A DNA stretch of 64,000 nt from Tolumonas osonensis. GTDB taxonomy: Bacteria > Pseudomonadota > Gammaproteobacteria > Enterobacterales > Aeromonadaceae. How positions within the stretch are numbered: position 1 is the stretch's first letter; every line of letters starts with the position of its first letter. This document shows positions 30,248 through 39,772 of this stretch, piece by piece. The stretch spans positions 124,001-188,000 of the forward strand of contig NZ_JACHGR010000001.1 of NCBI RefSeq assembly GCF_014202415.1, written 5' to 3'. Under the pieces are notes generated by a model, which did not search any database, had not been told where the DNA came from, and was given only the letters and a program-made list of their open reading frames with translations. Position numbers and translations under genes: made by a program.

Positions 30248-30979
30248 ATGCAAACACCACAGATCTTGATCGTTGAGGACGAGCTCGTTACGCGGAATAC
30301 GCTGAAAAGTATTTTTGAAGCGGAAGGCTATCATGTTCTGGAAGCCAGCAATGGTGATGAAATGCACCATACACTGGCAAACCAGCGAGTCGATCTGGTG
30401 ATCATGGATATTAATCTGCCAGGCAAGAATGGTTTATTACTGGCCCGCGAAATTCGTGAAAAAGGCGAAATGGGGCTGATATTCCTGACCGGCCGGGATA
30501 ACGATGTGGATCGTATTCTGGGTCTGGAAATCGGTGCCGATGACTACATCACCAAACCATTCAATCCGCGCGAGCTGACTATCCGTGCCCGTAACCTGCT
30601 GGGCCGTACCCTGCGTGGCGAACCAGCGGAAGAACCGGTCGCCGGAAATGTCACTGCCTATCGTTTCAATGGCTGGACGCTGGATATCAACAGCCGCTCG
30701 CTGATCAATCCGTCCAATGTAGCTTATCGTCTGCCTCGTTCCGAGTTCCGTGCCTTGCTGCACTTCTGTGAACATCCGGGACAGATCCAGACCCGGGCCG
30801 ACCTGCTGCTGAAAATGACCGGTCGCGAACTGAAGCCTCATGATCGTACTGTGGATGTCACCATTCGTCGTATTCGCAAGCATTTCGAGGATTACCCAGA
30901 CACACCGGAACTGATCACCACCATCCATGGTGAGGGGTATCGTTTTTGTGCTGATCTCGAGCAAGAAACCAACGCTTAG
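30248..30979 (+). CDS. arcA: Aerobic respiration control response regulator ArcA
   Basis: A 243-residue OmpR-family regulator that represses aerobic and activates fermentative genes when phosphorylated by ArcB. Receiver domain 1-120 with the phosphorylated Asp54 in VIMDINLP and conserved Lys in ITKPFNP. Winged-helix DNA-binding domain about 135-235, including [17 protein letters not shown]. The ATG at 30248 matches the E. coli MQTP start; the frame is open upstream but antisense to thrL. It is divergent from thrABC, and the neighbourhood of thr resembles the E. coli map. A terminator follows. Confidence 0.98.
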   Translation: MQTPQILIVEDELVTRNTLKSIFEAEGYHVLEASNGDEMHHTLANQRVDLVIMDINLPGKNGLLLAREIREKGEMGLIFLTGRDNDVDRILGLEIGADDYITKPFNPRELTIRARNLLGRTLRGEPAEEPVAGNVTAYRFNGWTLDINSRSLINPSNVAYRLPRSEFRALLHFCEHPGQIQTRADLLLKMTGRELKPHDRTVDVTIRRIRKHFEDYPDTPELITTIHGEGYRFCADLEQETNA

Positions 30980-31003
30980 TTAAATTTTGTTAAGCAAACA
31001 AAC

Positions 31004-31034
31004 AAAAAGGCCAACCTGTGTTGGCCTTTTTGTT
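31004..31034 (+). terminator. arcA terminator
   Basis: AAAAAGGCCAA / TTGGCCTTTTT perfect 11-base-pair arms with a 6-base loop, followed by GTTTT. Confidence 0.92.
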
Positions 31035-31143
31035 TTCTGCGCGCTAGATTGGCACAAATTAAGGTATATATGTACCCGTATGCGGATTGAATCGTGTACA
31101 ACGGGGTTTGCCTAAGAGTGAAAGAACGACGGGAGCCGACATC

Positions 31144-31647
31144 ATGAAGTACTGGTATCTGGCTTACTGCCGCCCGAAAGAAGAAGAGCGGGCAAAGCTG
31201 CATTTGCATAATCAGGGGATAGACAGTTATTACCCGCTGGTCCTGACGCGTAAAATCATCCGCGGAAAAATCACGGAAAAAATCGAACCGATGTTTCCGC
31301 GCTATCTGTTTATCCATATGGATATCGACGAGTTCTCGCCAATCAAGATCCGTTCTACCCGTGGTATTCATCATATCATCGGTCATGGTTCTCACTGGGA
31401 TAAAGTGCCTGCAGAACTGGTCTACCAGCTGATGCGCAATGAAGACGATGACGAGTGCCGGAAGGTGGCCAGCCGTTTACCCAAACCTGGTCAGAAAGTC
31501 ATCATCGACGAAGGTCCATTCAGTGGTCTGCAAGCCATCTATCAGGAACCGGACGGTGAACAACGTTCATTGCTGCTGATCTCCATGCTGAATCAGGACA
31601 TTCATGGCAGTTTTGCCAACAACTGTTTCCGTTGCGTCACAGACTGA
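31144..31647 (+). CDS. rfaH: Transcription antitermination factor RfaH
   Basis: A 167-residue NusG paralogue. RfaH rides on RNA polymerase at ops sites and allows full transcription of long operons for LPS, capsule or pili. The N-terminal NGN domain (1-100) starts MKYWYLAYCRPKEEERAK and contains EPMFPRYLF; the C-terminal KOW domain (about 110-165) contains GPFSGLQAIYQEPDGE, close to the E. coli sequence. The ATG at 31144 has GGGAG nine bases upstream. It is convergent with dgt with only 13 bases between the stops and no clear terminator. No ops-like target site was noticed in the window. Confidence 0.93.
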   Translation: MKYWYLAYCRPKEEERAKLHLHNQGIDSYYPLVLTRKIIRGKITEKIEPMFPRYLFIHMDIDEFSPIKIRSTRGIHHIIGHGSHWDKVPAELVYQLMRNEDDDECRKVASRLPKPGQKVIIDEGPFSGLQAIYQEPDGEQRSLLLISMLNQDIHGSFANNCFRCVTD

Positions 31648-31660
31648 CATCCGGATTAGT

Positions 31661-33028
31661 TCACACCCAGCCATTCAGCAGGCGATATTCTTCCAGCACA
31701 TAGGTATCCGTCATGCCACTGATAAAATCGAGTAATAATCTGACCCGGTAATACCATTCCTGTTCGGCAAGACGCTGAAAAAAGGGATCCGCTATTTCCG
31801 TGGCGCGCTGATATGCAGCTACGTGCCGGCGGGACAAGCGGTGACACAGACGCAACGCATGCTGATAGCGGTGATGCCCTTCGCCATTAATTAATTGCCG
31901 GAACACCGGCGCCGGCAACATCAATAACTCGCTGTATGTCTGCAGAACACCCCGGACGGCGGCATAACCGGACAGTTCCAGTTTTTCCACTTCCCGCTGA
32001 CCAAAAATCGATTGCCGGGCCAGCTGTTTCAGCACATTCAATACGGTAATCGCCGGATGTTCGCGTTCCAGCAGATGCCCGACAAAACGACCGGCCAGAA
32101 TATCCGCCTTATGCTGTAAATAGGATTCCGCTGCCAGTTGCACCCAGTCATTGGTCAATAAATAACGCAACCGGGGAAAGAATCCCTGTTCATCCTGCAA
32201 GGCATCATCCAGCAAAGGTTGCAGGTAAGTTCTGGTACCATCATCAATCTGCCGGGTCAGAAATCGCAATACGTCATCAATGGTCAGCAGATGACGATCC
32301 ACTGCATCATCCACATCGGCAATGCTGTATGAAATATCATCGGCTGCTTCCATGATGAAGACCAGCGGATGACGGACACCGGCGGGCAGTTGCAGTACCT
32401 CGCGGATGCGGTTGATCAGCGGACGCTCACTGATGAAAACGCCTATCTTGCCGTCCAGCGCGATCACGGATTCATCAATGACCCGGGGATATTTAATAAT
32501 GCAGGCCAGCTGACTCAGCGTCAGGTTCAGCCGTTGCAGTGAGTGTACCAGACGCAGACTCTGTGCATTTCCGTCAAAACTGCAAAGATCCGGCGCCAGC
32601 ACTTTCTGCCATTGCTCGCTGGGCGCCGCGGCCAGTGAAGCAACGAACAGGCTATCCAGTTCATCATGCAGCCATTCCCGCAGCACAGCTTCACCAAAAT
32701 GACCAAACGGCGGGTTGCCGACGTCGTGCAGCAAGCAGGACATTTCGATCAGATTGGTAACGGCCTGTTCTGGCCAGGCGGAGGATTTCATTTGCCGGAT
32801 CGCAAAGATAATCTGACGACCGGCCTGCTGAACTTCCAGCGAATGCGTCAGCCGGCTGCGGACCGAGGCTTTGACATCCAGCGGAAACACTTGTGTTTTC
32901 TGCTGCAACCGCCGGACCGGCGCACTCTGCACGATCCGGGTTCGATCCAGTTCCGTCGCCGCCAGTAAAGACTGCGGTTCTGCCAGATAATAACGTTCAG
33001 GCTGAAGCAAATGCTGATAATGCAACAT
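31661..33028 (-). CDS. dgt: Deoxyguanosinetriphosphate triphosphohydrolase
   Basis: A 455-residue HD-domain enzyme that hydrolyses dGTP to deoxyguanosine and tripolyphosphate. The metal site is visible in RLTHSLEVQ (His about 62) and CLLHDVGNPPFGHFGE (His-Asp about 101-102). The SAPVRRLQQKTQVFPL segment near residue 35 is the family hallmark. It is about 50 residues shorter than E. coli Dgt. AAGGA supports the start. It lies 25 bases after arcB on the same strand. In E. coli dgt adjoins mtn; here arcB and yhcC lie between. Confidence 0.94.
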   Translation of the reverse strand: MLHYQHLLQPERYYLAEPQSLLAATELDRTRIVQSAPVRRLQQKTQVFPLDVKASVRSRLTHSLEVQQAGRQIIFAIRQMKSSAWPEQAVTNLIEMSCLLHDVGNPPFGHFGEAVLREWLHDELDSLFVASLAAAPSEQWQKVLAPDLCSFDGNAQSLRLVHSLQRLNLTLSQLACIIKYPRVIDESVIALDGKIGVFISERPLINRIREVLQLPAGVRHPLVFIMEAADDISYSIADVDDAVDRHLLTIDDVLRFLTRQIDDGTRTYLQPLLDDALQDEQGFFPRLRYLLTNDWVQLAAESYLQHKADILAGRFVGHLLEREHPAITVLNVLKQLARQSIFGQREVEKLELSGYAAVRGVLQTYSELLMLPAPVFRQLINGEGHHRYQHALRLCHRLSRRHVAAYQRATEIADPFFQRLAEQEWYYRVRLLLDFISGMTDTYVLEEYRLLNGWV

Positions 33029-33053
33029 GAACCGGTTCCTTCAGTAATGACGG

Positions 33054-35402
33054 TTATCCCTGCAGACCATCCACCTGCGAGCGTTGCAGTTGCAACCATT
33101 CACGCAGGCGGTCCAGATCGCCCTGATACTCCGCACTGATGCTATCCACCCAGTCGTGAATATTTTCCTGCCATGCCGGCAAATCAGGCGATTGAGCCTG
33201 TTGTGCCAGCTGATAAATACGTTTCAGACCAATCGCCCCGGCAGCACTTTTTATCTTGTGCGCTTCTTCCACAGTCCCCTGCTTATCCTTCGCCATCAGC
33301 GCACTGTTAAGAATACTCAGATATTCCGGCATTGACTGTTCAAACAGATCGATCGCAGAGAGCATCACATCACAACCCACGACACTGGTAAAATCCTGCA
33401 AAAATACAATATCCAGCACGTGTTTTTCCTGTGTATCAACGACCGGCGCAATCGGCAATGCACAACCCACAAACAGCTCATTCAGTGTCTTGCGCAGATT
33501 GCCCAGTGCCAGCGGTTTACCAATCACCGACTGCATACCATGCTGCTGATACTGCCGCGGATCATTGACTAGGTTGGCCGTCAGTGCGACCAGTGGCGGC
33601 AACTGCTCAGGATAACGCCGGTGCAGTTCATCAGCGACATCAAACCCGGTCATATCCGGCAACTGAATATCCAGCAAAACCAGGTCATAACGTTCCGGTT
33701 TGAATTTTTCCAGTGCTTCAGTACCGCACATCGCGACATCGACCTGATGTCCGAGTTTATTAAGCATAGCGGTTGCGACCGTGACATTCAGGGCAATATC
33801 TTCCACCAGCAGAATACGCAGTGCCGGCAACTCCTGCGCCAGTAGCTCTTCTGTTTCGTCGATCAGGTCATCGGGCAACGCAACCACATCCAGTTCAATC
33901 GTGAAACAGGAGCCATGCCCCAGCTCACTGTCCACATGAATCGTGCCGTCCATCGCATCCACCAGCTGCTTGGTGATAGCCAGACCGATGCCGGTACCTA
34001 CCGCCCGTTTGGTGCCGGGGACCTGATAGTACATCGCAAAAATATTTTCCTGCTCATGTTCAGGAATACCGATCCCGGTGTCTTCGATATCAAAGCGCAG
34101 ATGCACTTTGTTCTCCGCCGATGGCGATACCTGTACGCCGAACGTGATCCCGCCTTCGGCTGTGAATTTGACCGCATTGCTCAGCACATTCCACAGGATC
34201 TGACGCAGACGGGTACCATCGGCAATGATCCAGTGCGGTACATCACCATCAATATCAAAATGCAGATACAGCCCCTTGGCTTCCACCATGAGCGCACTCA
34301 GGGTCTGTAAATCCGAGAGCAATAGCCGCAGATCGATTTTACTGTTTGCGATCTTCAGTTTACGGCGCTCGATCTTGTCCAGATCGATAATGTCGTTAAA
34401 GATATTACCCAGCGTGACCGCACTCAGATGAATCGTATTCAGATACTGACGCTGCATATCATCCAGCGGTGTATCCAGCAGAATGTGGCTTAATCCTACG
34501 ACTCCATTTAACGGGGTTCGCAGTTCATGACTGATGGTGGAAATAAAGGTCGTTTTGTCCTGACTGGCTTTTTCCAGTTCGTCCTGGTAGCGCTTATGTT
34601 CGGTAATATCACGGCCAAAACCAACTAGCCCCAGCCGTTCTCCGTTGTCAGCAAAGAAAGGGACCTGGCGCATTTCAAAACAGGCGCGGCGGCCGTCCGG
34701 ATAAGGAAACCACAGCTCATAGGTAATCGGCTGATTCTTTTCGAAAACTTCCCGATCCCGGCTGATGATTTGCTCCGCCATCTGCGGTTCGTAAACACCA
34801 TATGGCGTGCGACCAATAATGTCGCTGCGGCTGCGGCCAAGCAAGGTTTCCAGTGCCCGGTTACAGCTTAAAAACTCTTCCCGTTCATTACGGTAAAAAA
34901 CCAGATCGGGGGAGCTGTCGAGAAAAGAACGCAGCAAGGCACTCTGCTCTTCCAGCTCTTTTTGCGCCTTTTCGCGCTGGATGGCCTCTGCTTCCAGCTC
35001 ACTCAGCACCCGTAACCGGGCTGCTTCCGCCCGCCGGGTTTCTTCAATCTGATTATTCATCTGGCTGATGTTGCTACGCAGACGCTGGTTCAGCGCCTGA
35101 TCACGCTCCCGCATCACCTGCAGCTTATGCACCATATCAGTCAGACGACGCCGGGAATCCTCCAGCTCATCAATCACCGCCGTCAGGAAATAGGCGGCCC
35201 AGGGGGTCACCAGTAGACCAAAGAAAACGGAACGCACCAGATCGACAACATCCACCACACCGCGTAACAGCAGTGTTATGGTGCCCTGAATGACGACCGC
35301 GATAGAAATAATGCAGAAGGCCAGCAGCAGACTGAACCGGATGATACCGATGCGGGTGATCCAGTCTACGTACAGCTGTACCCAGGTTTTGATTTGACGC
35401 AT
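33054..35402 (-). CDS. arcB: Hybrid sensor kinase ArcB
   Basis: A 782-residue tripartite inner-membrane kinase that senses the quinone redox state and phosphorylates ArcA. Two membrane helices (about 23-44 and 57-77) and a coiled coil (80-155) are followed by a PAS domain with the redox cysteines Cys180 and Cys241 at the same numbers as in E. coli. Then come the transmitter with His292 (ISHELRTP), a receiver with Asp578 (LLDIQLP), and an Hpt domain with His715 (EEAHKIKSAAG). The ATG at 35402 gives the family start MRQIKTW. ArcA is encoded 4 kb away. Confidence 0.97.
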   Translation of the reverse strand: MRQIKTWVQLYVDWITRIGIIRFSLLLAFCIISIAVVIQGTITLLLRGVVDVVDLVRSVFFGLLVTPWAAYFLTAVIDELEDSRRRLTDMVHKLQVMRERDQALNQRLRSNISQMNNQIEETRRAEAARLRVLSELEAEAIQREKAQKELEEQSALLRSFLDSSPDLVFYRNEREEFLSCNRALETLLGRSRSDIIGRTPYGVYEPQMAEQIISRDREVFEKNQPITYELWFPYPDGRRACFEMRQVPFFADNGERLGLVGFGRDITEHKRYQDELEKASQDKTTFISTISHELRTPLNGVVGLSHILLDTPLDDMQRQYLNTIHLSAVTLGNIFNDIIDLDKIERRKLKIANSKIDLRLLLSDLQTLSALMVEAKGLYLHFDIDGDVPHWIIADGTRLRQILWNVLSNAVKFTAEGGITFGVQVSPSAENKVHLRFDIEDTGIGIPEHEQENIFAMYYQVPGTKRAVGTGIGLAITKQLVDAMDGTIHVDSELGHGSCFTIELDVVALPDDLIDETEELLAQELPALRILLVEDIALNVTVATAMLNKLGHQVDVAMCGTEALEKFKPERYDLVLLDIQLPDMTGFDVADELHRRYPEQLPPLVALTANLVNDPRQYQQHGMQSVIGKPLALGNLRKTLNELFVGCALPIAPVVDTQEKHVLDIVFLQDFTSVVGCDVMLSAIDLFEQSMPEYLSILNSALMAKDKQGTVEEAHKIKSAAGAIGLKRIYQLAQQAQSPDLPAWQENIHDWVDSISAEYQGDLDRLREWLQLQRSQVDGLQG

Positions 35403-35463
35403 TGCCCTGTCCTGTGGCGAAAAAACCAAGCAGGATCAGCATAGCGGGTTATCAGGGAGCTTC

Positions 35464-36390
35464 CTAGCCCGGAAACCGAAAGGGTTGACCTAATGCACTA
35501 CCCTGCGGACCCAATTGTTCCAAATGACGGTAAATATCCAGCATGACACCCCAGCGACGCTCGCACCACTCCGGTGCCAGCAGGGTTGGTCGTCGGGCGG
35601 TTGCCGTCACCCGGTGATAAACCACTTCCGGTGGTGTATGCCGGATCATGTTCGCCGCTATCTCGGCATATTCTTGCTGCGACAAGGTCGGTAAACGTCC
35701 GGCACGCCAGGCTTTGGCCATGGTACTGCCTTCCACCACATGCAGCGGATGCAGTTTGATGCCATCAGTCCCGGTCGCCACCACCTGCTGCAAGGTGGCT
35801 AAGCACTCATCCTTGCCCTCGCCCGGTAATCCCACAATCAGATGCGTACAGATCTTCAGATTTCTGGCTCTGGCCCGTTCAACGGCATCGGCGTAAGCGC
35901 TGTAATCATGACCGCGGTTGATACGCTTCAGGGTATCCGCATGCGCACTTTGCAAACCCAGTTCCAGCCAGATTTCAAATCCCTGCTGCTGATAACTGCT
36001 CAGCAGGTCGAGCACTGCGTCAGGAACACAGTCCGGACGTGTTCCCACGCAGAGTCCGACCATGTCCGCAACCTGCAGTGCTTCTTCATACATTTTTTGC
36101 AGATAGGCCACTTCGGCATAGGTACTGGTATAGGCCTGAAAATAGGCCAGATAGCGCCGGGCCCGGGCGATTTCATCCTTGCGGGCTGCCAGCTGTTCGC
36201 AGATCGATAGCTGCTGACTATGCTCATCCGCAAATGAAGCCACGTTGCAGAAAGTACAGCCACCCTTCCCCAGTGTGCCGTCCCGGTTCGGGCAGGTGAA
36301 CGCACCATGCAATGTCAGTTTATGGATCTTCTCACCGTAACGATGCTGCAGATCCTGACCAAAGGTATTCACCAAAAGATGTATATGCAT
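35464..36390 (-). CDS. yhcC: Radical SAM protein YhcC
   Basis: A 308-residue radical SAM protein of the YhcC/TIGR01212 family. The cluster-binding cysteines are in AFTCPNRDGTLGKGGCTFC (about 31-49), with an 11-residue gap between the first two as is usual in this family. A C-terminal region carries WCERRWGVMLDIY. The reaction is not established; archaeal and eukaryotic relatives act on tRNA (Elp3-like). It lies directly upstream of arcB on the same strand, the same neighbour as in E. coli. GGGAG precedes the ATG. Confidence 0.93.
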   Translation of the reverse strand: MHIHLLVNTFGQDLQHRYGEKIHKLTLHGAFTCPNRDGTLGKGGCTFCNVASFADEHSQQLSICEQLAARKDEIARARRYLAYFQAYTSTYAEVAYLQKMYEEALQVADMVGLCVGTRPDCVPDAVLDLLSSYQQQGFEIWLELGLQSAHADTLKRINRGHDYSAYADAVERARARNLKICTHLIVGLPGEGKDECLATLQQVVATGTDGIKLHPLHVVEGSTMAKAWRAGRLPTLSQQEYAEIAANMIRHTPPEVVYHRVTATARRPTLLAPEWCERRWGVMLDIYRHLEQLGPQGSALGQPFRFPG

Positions 36391-36535
36391 GACGACTCCC
36401 GAAATTAAGCGGCGCTATTGTAAGGGAAAAGCACCGCTGCCGCATCGTGGTGACTCGTCACATTGCATGGATCTTGCTATGATCAGTGACAATATTTATT
36501 TGCCATAGCCGCATGGCGGACTCTTCGAGGTAGTG

Positions 36536-37228
36536 ATGAAAATAGGAATCATCGGCGCAATGGAGCCGGAAATTGCCATTTTACGGGACCAGATCAACAA
36601 CCGTGAAACACTGACTATCGCCGGTTGCGAATTTTATCGCGGTGAGCTGGCTGGTCATGACGTGATCCTGACCCGTTCCGGTATCGGCAAAGTTGCCGCC
36701 AGTATCGCCACTACCATTCTGCTGGATCGCTTTGAGCCGGACTGTGTGATCAATACTGGTTCCGCCGGCGGTTTTGATCCGGAACTGCGGGTCGGCGACG
36801 TCGTGATTTCCGATGAAGTCCGTCACCATGACGTGAACGTGACCGCGTTTGGCTATGAACCTGGCCAGTTGCCGCAACAACCGGCTGCCTTCATTTCTGA
36901 CAGCAAGCTGATTGACGTGGCCAGACAGGTCATGCATCAGTTGCCGGAGCTGCAAAGCCGCATCGGTCTGATCTGTACCGGTGATCAGTTCATGTGCGAT
37001 CCGGAGCATATCGAGCAGGTACGCCAGACCTTCCCGGATATGATGGCAGCAGAGATGGAAGCGGCTGCTATTGCGCAGGTTTGTCACCAGTTCAAGGTGC
37101 CGTTTGTCGTGATCCGCTCACTGTCGGATATCGCTGGTACCGAGTCGCCAAGTACCTTTGAAGAGTACCTGGAAATCGCGGCGAAAAACTCCTCCGCCAT
37201 GATCGTGGCGATGTTAAAGCAACTCTGA
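36536..37228 (+). CDS. mtnN: MTA/SAH nucleosidase
   Basis: A 230-residue 5'-methylthioadenosine/S-adenosylhomocysteine nucleosidase for methionine salvage and removal of methylation by-products; its product feeds LuxS when that is present. Catalytic residues by family alignment: Glu12 (GAMEPE), Glu near 173 (AAEMEAAA) and Asp near 196 (RSLSDIAG). The ATG at 36536 is preferred to the adjacent GTG because [10 protein letters not shown] is the family start. First gene of mtn-btuF-TRIC, the same order as in E. coli. Confidence 0.97.
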   Translation: MKIGIIGAMEPEIAILRDQINNRETLTIAGCEFYRGELAGHDVILTRSGIGKVAASIATTILLDRFEPDCVINTGSAGGFDPELRVGDVVISDEVRHHDVNVTAFGYEPGQLPQQPAAFISDSKLIDVARQVMHQLPELQSRIGLICTGDQFMCDPEHIEQVRQTFPDMMAAEMEAAAIAQVCHQFKVPFVVIRSLSDIAGTESPSTFEEYLEIAAKNSSAMIVAMLKQL

Positions 37229-37234
37229 TAATCC

Positions 37235-37261
37235 CCGGGCCGGCAGCCAATGCCGGCCCGG
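37235..37261 (+). repeat. Strong hairpin between mtn and btuF
   Basis: Perfect 11-base-pair, all but one GC, inverted repeat (37235-37245 / 37251-37261) with a 5-base loop and no real T tract. It starts 6 bases after the mtn stop and may lower btuF expression or protect the mtn message. Confidence 0.75.
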
Positions 37262-37286
37262 ATTGTATTTGCTGGACGGTTCACCT

Positions 37287-38111
37287 ATGTCAATCCGGTT
37301 CCCACGTTTACTATCCTGGCTGTTATTGTGGCTGCCAATGTCCGCACTGGCGACACCGCAACGGATTGTCAGCCTGACACCCCACATCACCGAGATGCTC
37401 TATGCCATTGGCGCCGGCGCGCAGGTTGTCGCCACTGATCAGGCCAGTGACTATCCGGAAGAAGTGAAAAAACTACCCAAAGTGGCGAATTATCAGAGCC
37501 TGAATAGTGAAAGCCTGCTGATGGCAAAACCGGATCTGGTGATTGCCTGGGGCTCGACACAGGCGCTGATGCAGCAACAGATAACGGCACTGGGTATTCC
37601 GCTATTGTTGCTTGAATCGCAGCAACTGGATGACTTACCGAAAGAACTGCGCTTGCTGGGCGAACGAACCGGCCATGCTGCACAGGCAGAGCAGCTTGCC
37701 GCGCAGATAGCGGACAAATTCGACTTCTACCGCCGGCAAAACCAGCAACGCCCTAAAATCAAAGTTTTCTATCAGCTCTGGTACCCGCCATTGACCACGG
37801 TGGCCAACGGTTCCTATATCCAGGAAATCATGACCTTGTGCGGCGCCGAAAACCCGTTTGCTGACAGTAAGGCCCCTTATCCGCAGCTCAGCGAAGAATC
37901 CGTCCTGGCAGCAGATCCTCAAATCATCTTTGCCACCCAGCATGGCAGTGATCTGAAACACTGGCTGAAATGGCCACAACTGACTGCGGTTAAACAACAG
38001 CATTTATACCTGTTGAAGGCAGACTGGTTACACCGGTTATCTCCCCGGCTCTTGCTGGGCATTGAACAGATGTGTCACAAGATCGATGATGTGGTGAAAA
38101 CACAGAAATAA
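37287..38111 (+). CDS. btuF: Vitamin B12-binding periplasmic protein
   Basis: A 274-residue periplasmic binding protein of the BtuF family, delivering cobalamin to the BtuCD transporter. A signal peptide (about 1-23, ending MSALA) is followed by PQRIVSLTPHITEMLYAIGAG, the family N-lobe start. A long linker helix (about 135-160) joins two lobes. The length fits E. coli BtuF (266). The ATG at 37287 is chosen over a TTG 24 bases upstream. Position between mtn and the TRIC gene supports the assignment. btuC and btuD are not in the window. Confidence 0.93.
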   Translation: MSIRFPRLLSWLLLWLPMSALATPQRIVSLTPHITEMLYAIGAGAQVVATDQASDYPEEVKKLPKVANYQSLNSESLLMAKPDLVIAWGSTQALMQQQITALGIPLLLLESQQLDDLPKELRLLGERTGHAAQAEQLAAQIADKFDFYRRQNQQRPKIKVFYQLWYPPLTTVANGSYIQEIMTLCGAENPFADSKAPYPQLSEESVLAADPQIIFATQHGSDLKHWLKWPQLTAVKQQHLYLLKADWLHRLSPRLLLGIEQMCHKIDDVVKTQK

Positions 38112-38188
38112 TCAAAACTGCCGATTGAGCCGCGTTAACATAATATTTACAATCGCAGCCCTGAAAACCATTAGCAGCCGAGAGCATT

Positions 38189-38827
38189 ATGCAGCCTTCG
38201 TTTATTGATAATTTGATCTTCTTTTTCGATCTGCTGGGAACCGTGGTCTTTGCGTTTTCCGGTGTGCTGGTCGCCGGCCGGCTGAAAATGGATATCATCG
38301 GCGTATTGGTTTTGGCTGCAGTGACCTCCATCGGCGGCGGTACCATCCGTGATCTGCTGATTGGCGCCACACCGGTCTTCTGGATCAAGGACTCGCATTA
38401 TCTGCTGACCATCGCCCTGACCGCTATCGCGGGTATGGGGATTGCCCGGATACAGCATCGTTTCCCCTGGTATCTGTTACCACTGTTGGATGCGGTCGGT
38501 CTTGCCCTGTTCGTGGTGATCGGGGCACAAAAAGCCCTGAGCTACGGCACTTCTGGTGTCATCGCCGTCATCATGGGCTGTATTACCGGTGTTGCCGGTG
38601 GTGTGGTACGCGATATTCTGGCCGGAGAAATTCCGATGGTATTGCGTAAAGAGGTCTATGTGACTGCCTGCATCCTGAGCGGCTCAATCTACGTCATTTT
38701 GCTGAATCTTGGACTGGGTCATGTTGCCGCCATGTTTGCCAGCATGCTGAGCCTGCTGTGTGTGCGGGTGCCGGCCATTTTCCTGCATTTATCACTGCCG
38801 ACCTTCCATCTTGGTAAAGACGAATAA
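38189..38827 (+). CDS. TRIC-type cation channel (YadS-like)
   Basis: A 212-residue inner-membrane protein of the trimeric intracellular cation channel (UPF0126) family. Seven hydrophobic segments alternate with short loops. Two glycine-rich repeats are visible: SIGGGTIRDLL (about 50-60) and VAGGVVRDIL (about 137-146). These line the pore in bacterial TRIC structures. The E. coli orthologue YadS follows btuF, as here. Closed by the terminator at 38878. Confidence 0.93.
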   Translation: MQPSFIDNLIFFFDLLGTVVFAFSGVLVAGRLKMDIIGVLVLAAVTSIGGGTIRDLLIGATPVFWIKDSHYLLTIALTAIAGMGIARIQHRFPWYLLPLLDAVGLALFVVIGAQKALSYGTSGVIAVIMGCITGVAGGVVRDILAGEIPMVLRKEVYVTACILSGSIYVILLNLGLGHVAAMFASMLSLLCVRVPAIFLHLSLPTFHLGKDE

Positions 38828-38877
38828 TCAGGCGGCGGAGAGCTAAAACAACGAACTTTTCCTAAATTTTGCATAAC

Positions 38878-38910
38878 AAAAAGGCCCGTCTCATCGAGAC
38901 GGGCCTTTTT
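38878..38910. terminator. Bidirectional terminator between the TRIC gene and the tRNA-Ala pair
   Basis: Ten perfect GC-rich pairs (GGCCCGTCTC / GAGACGGGCC) with a 3-base loop, flanked by A5 and T5. It ends both the rightward channel gene and the leftward tRNA transcript. Confidence 0.92.
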
Positions 38911-38913
38911 ATT

Positions 38914-38989
<76 letters not shown>

Positions 38990-39025
38990 GAAATTCGGTA
39001 TGTCTCTGATAATGAAATCAGAATT

Positions 39026-39101
<76 letters not shown>

Positions 39102-39139
39102 ACAATGCTGGATGCAACCGTATAACGGAAGCGAGACGA

Positions 39140-39168
39140 ATAATAGGGATAGCCTGTTACGCTGTCAA
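39140..39168 (-). promoter_or_regulatory. Promoter of the tRNA-Ala pair
   Basis: Read leftward: TTGACA (39163-39168), a 17-base spacer, and TATTAT (39140-39145). It starts the tRNA transcript about 30 bases before the first mature 5' end. Confidence 0.85.
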
Positions 39169-39216
39169 TAACAATTCCGTCACGGGTAAACCAAGTGGTG
39201 AACAAATCACCAAAAG

Positions 39217-39241
39217 AAAACGGCCTCATCGCGAGGCCGTT
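39217..39241 (-). terminator. ilvIH terminator
   Basis: AACGGCCTC / GAGGCCGTT arms with a 5-base loop; leftward tail TTCTTTT. Lies about 40 bases past the ilvH stop. Confidence 0.8.
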
Positions 39242-39277
39242 GTTATCTTTGTCGTAATCAGTCAGTACTGAGCATGA

Positions 39278-39772
39278 TCAGGCGTGCAGTGAGCGATCAC
39301 CACGGGCAATGCCACACACACCGCTGCGTACGACTTCCACAATGTCCGTCACCTGAGCCAATGTATGCAAGAAGGCATCCAGCTTATCGCTGCTGCCGAC
39401 CAACTGCACGGTGTACAATTCAGGTGTGACATCCACGATCTGACCACGGTAGATCTCGGACATACGCATCACTTCATCACGGGAAGCACCGGCGCAGCGG
39501 GTTTTCACCAGCATCACCTCACGCTCGATATGCGCGCCTTCGGTGATATCCGATACCTTCAGTACATCGACCAGTTTGTGCAATTGCTTGGTGATCTGTT
39601 CGATCACCTGAATTTCACCAGTGGTAACGATGGTCATACGGGACAAAGTAGCATCTTCTGTTGGCGCTACAGTTAATGACTCAATGTTATAAGCACGCTG
39701 TGAAAACAGACCGACGACACGACTCAAAGCGCCAGCTTCGTTTTCCAGCAGGACAGAAATGATATGTCGCAT
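39278..39772 (-). CDS. ilvH: Acetolactate synthase III small subunit
   Basis: A 164-residue regulatory subunit that binds valine and activates the catalytic subunit. The N-terminal ACT domain (1-75) starts [23 protein letters not shown], and the C-terminal part is about 85-160. Same length class as E. coli IlvH (163). Start and ilvI stop overlap as TGATG, so translation is coupled. First enzyme complex of branched-chain amino acid synthesis. Confidence 0.97.
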   Translation of the reverse strand: MRHIISVLLENEAGALSRVVGLFSQRAYNIESLTVAPTEDATLSRMTIVTTGEIQVIEQITKQLHKLVDVLKVSDITEGAHIEREVMLVKTRCAGASRDEVMRMSEIYRGQIVDVTPELYTVQLVGSSDKLDAFLHTLAQVTDIVEVVRSGVCGIARGDRSLHA

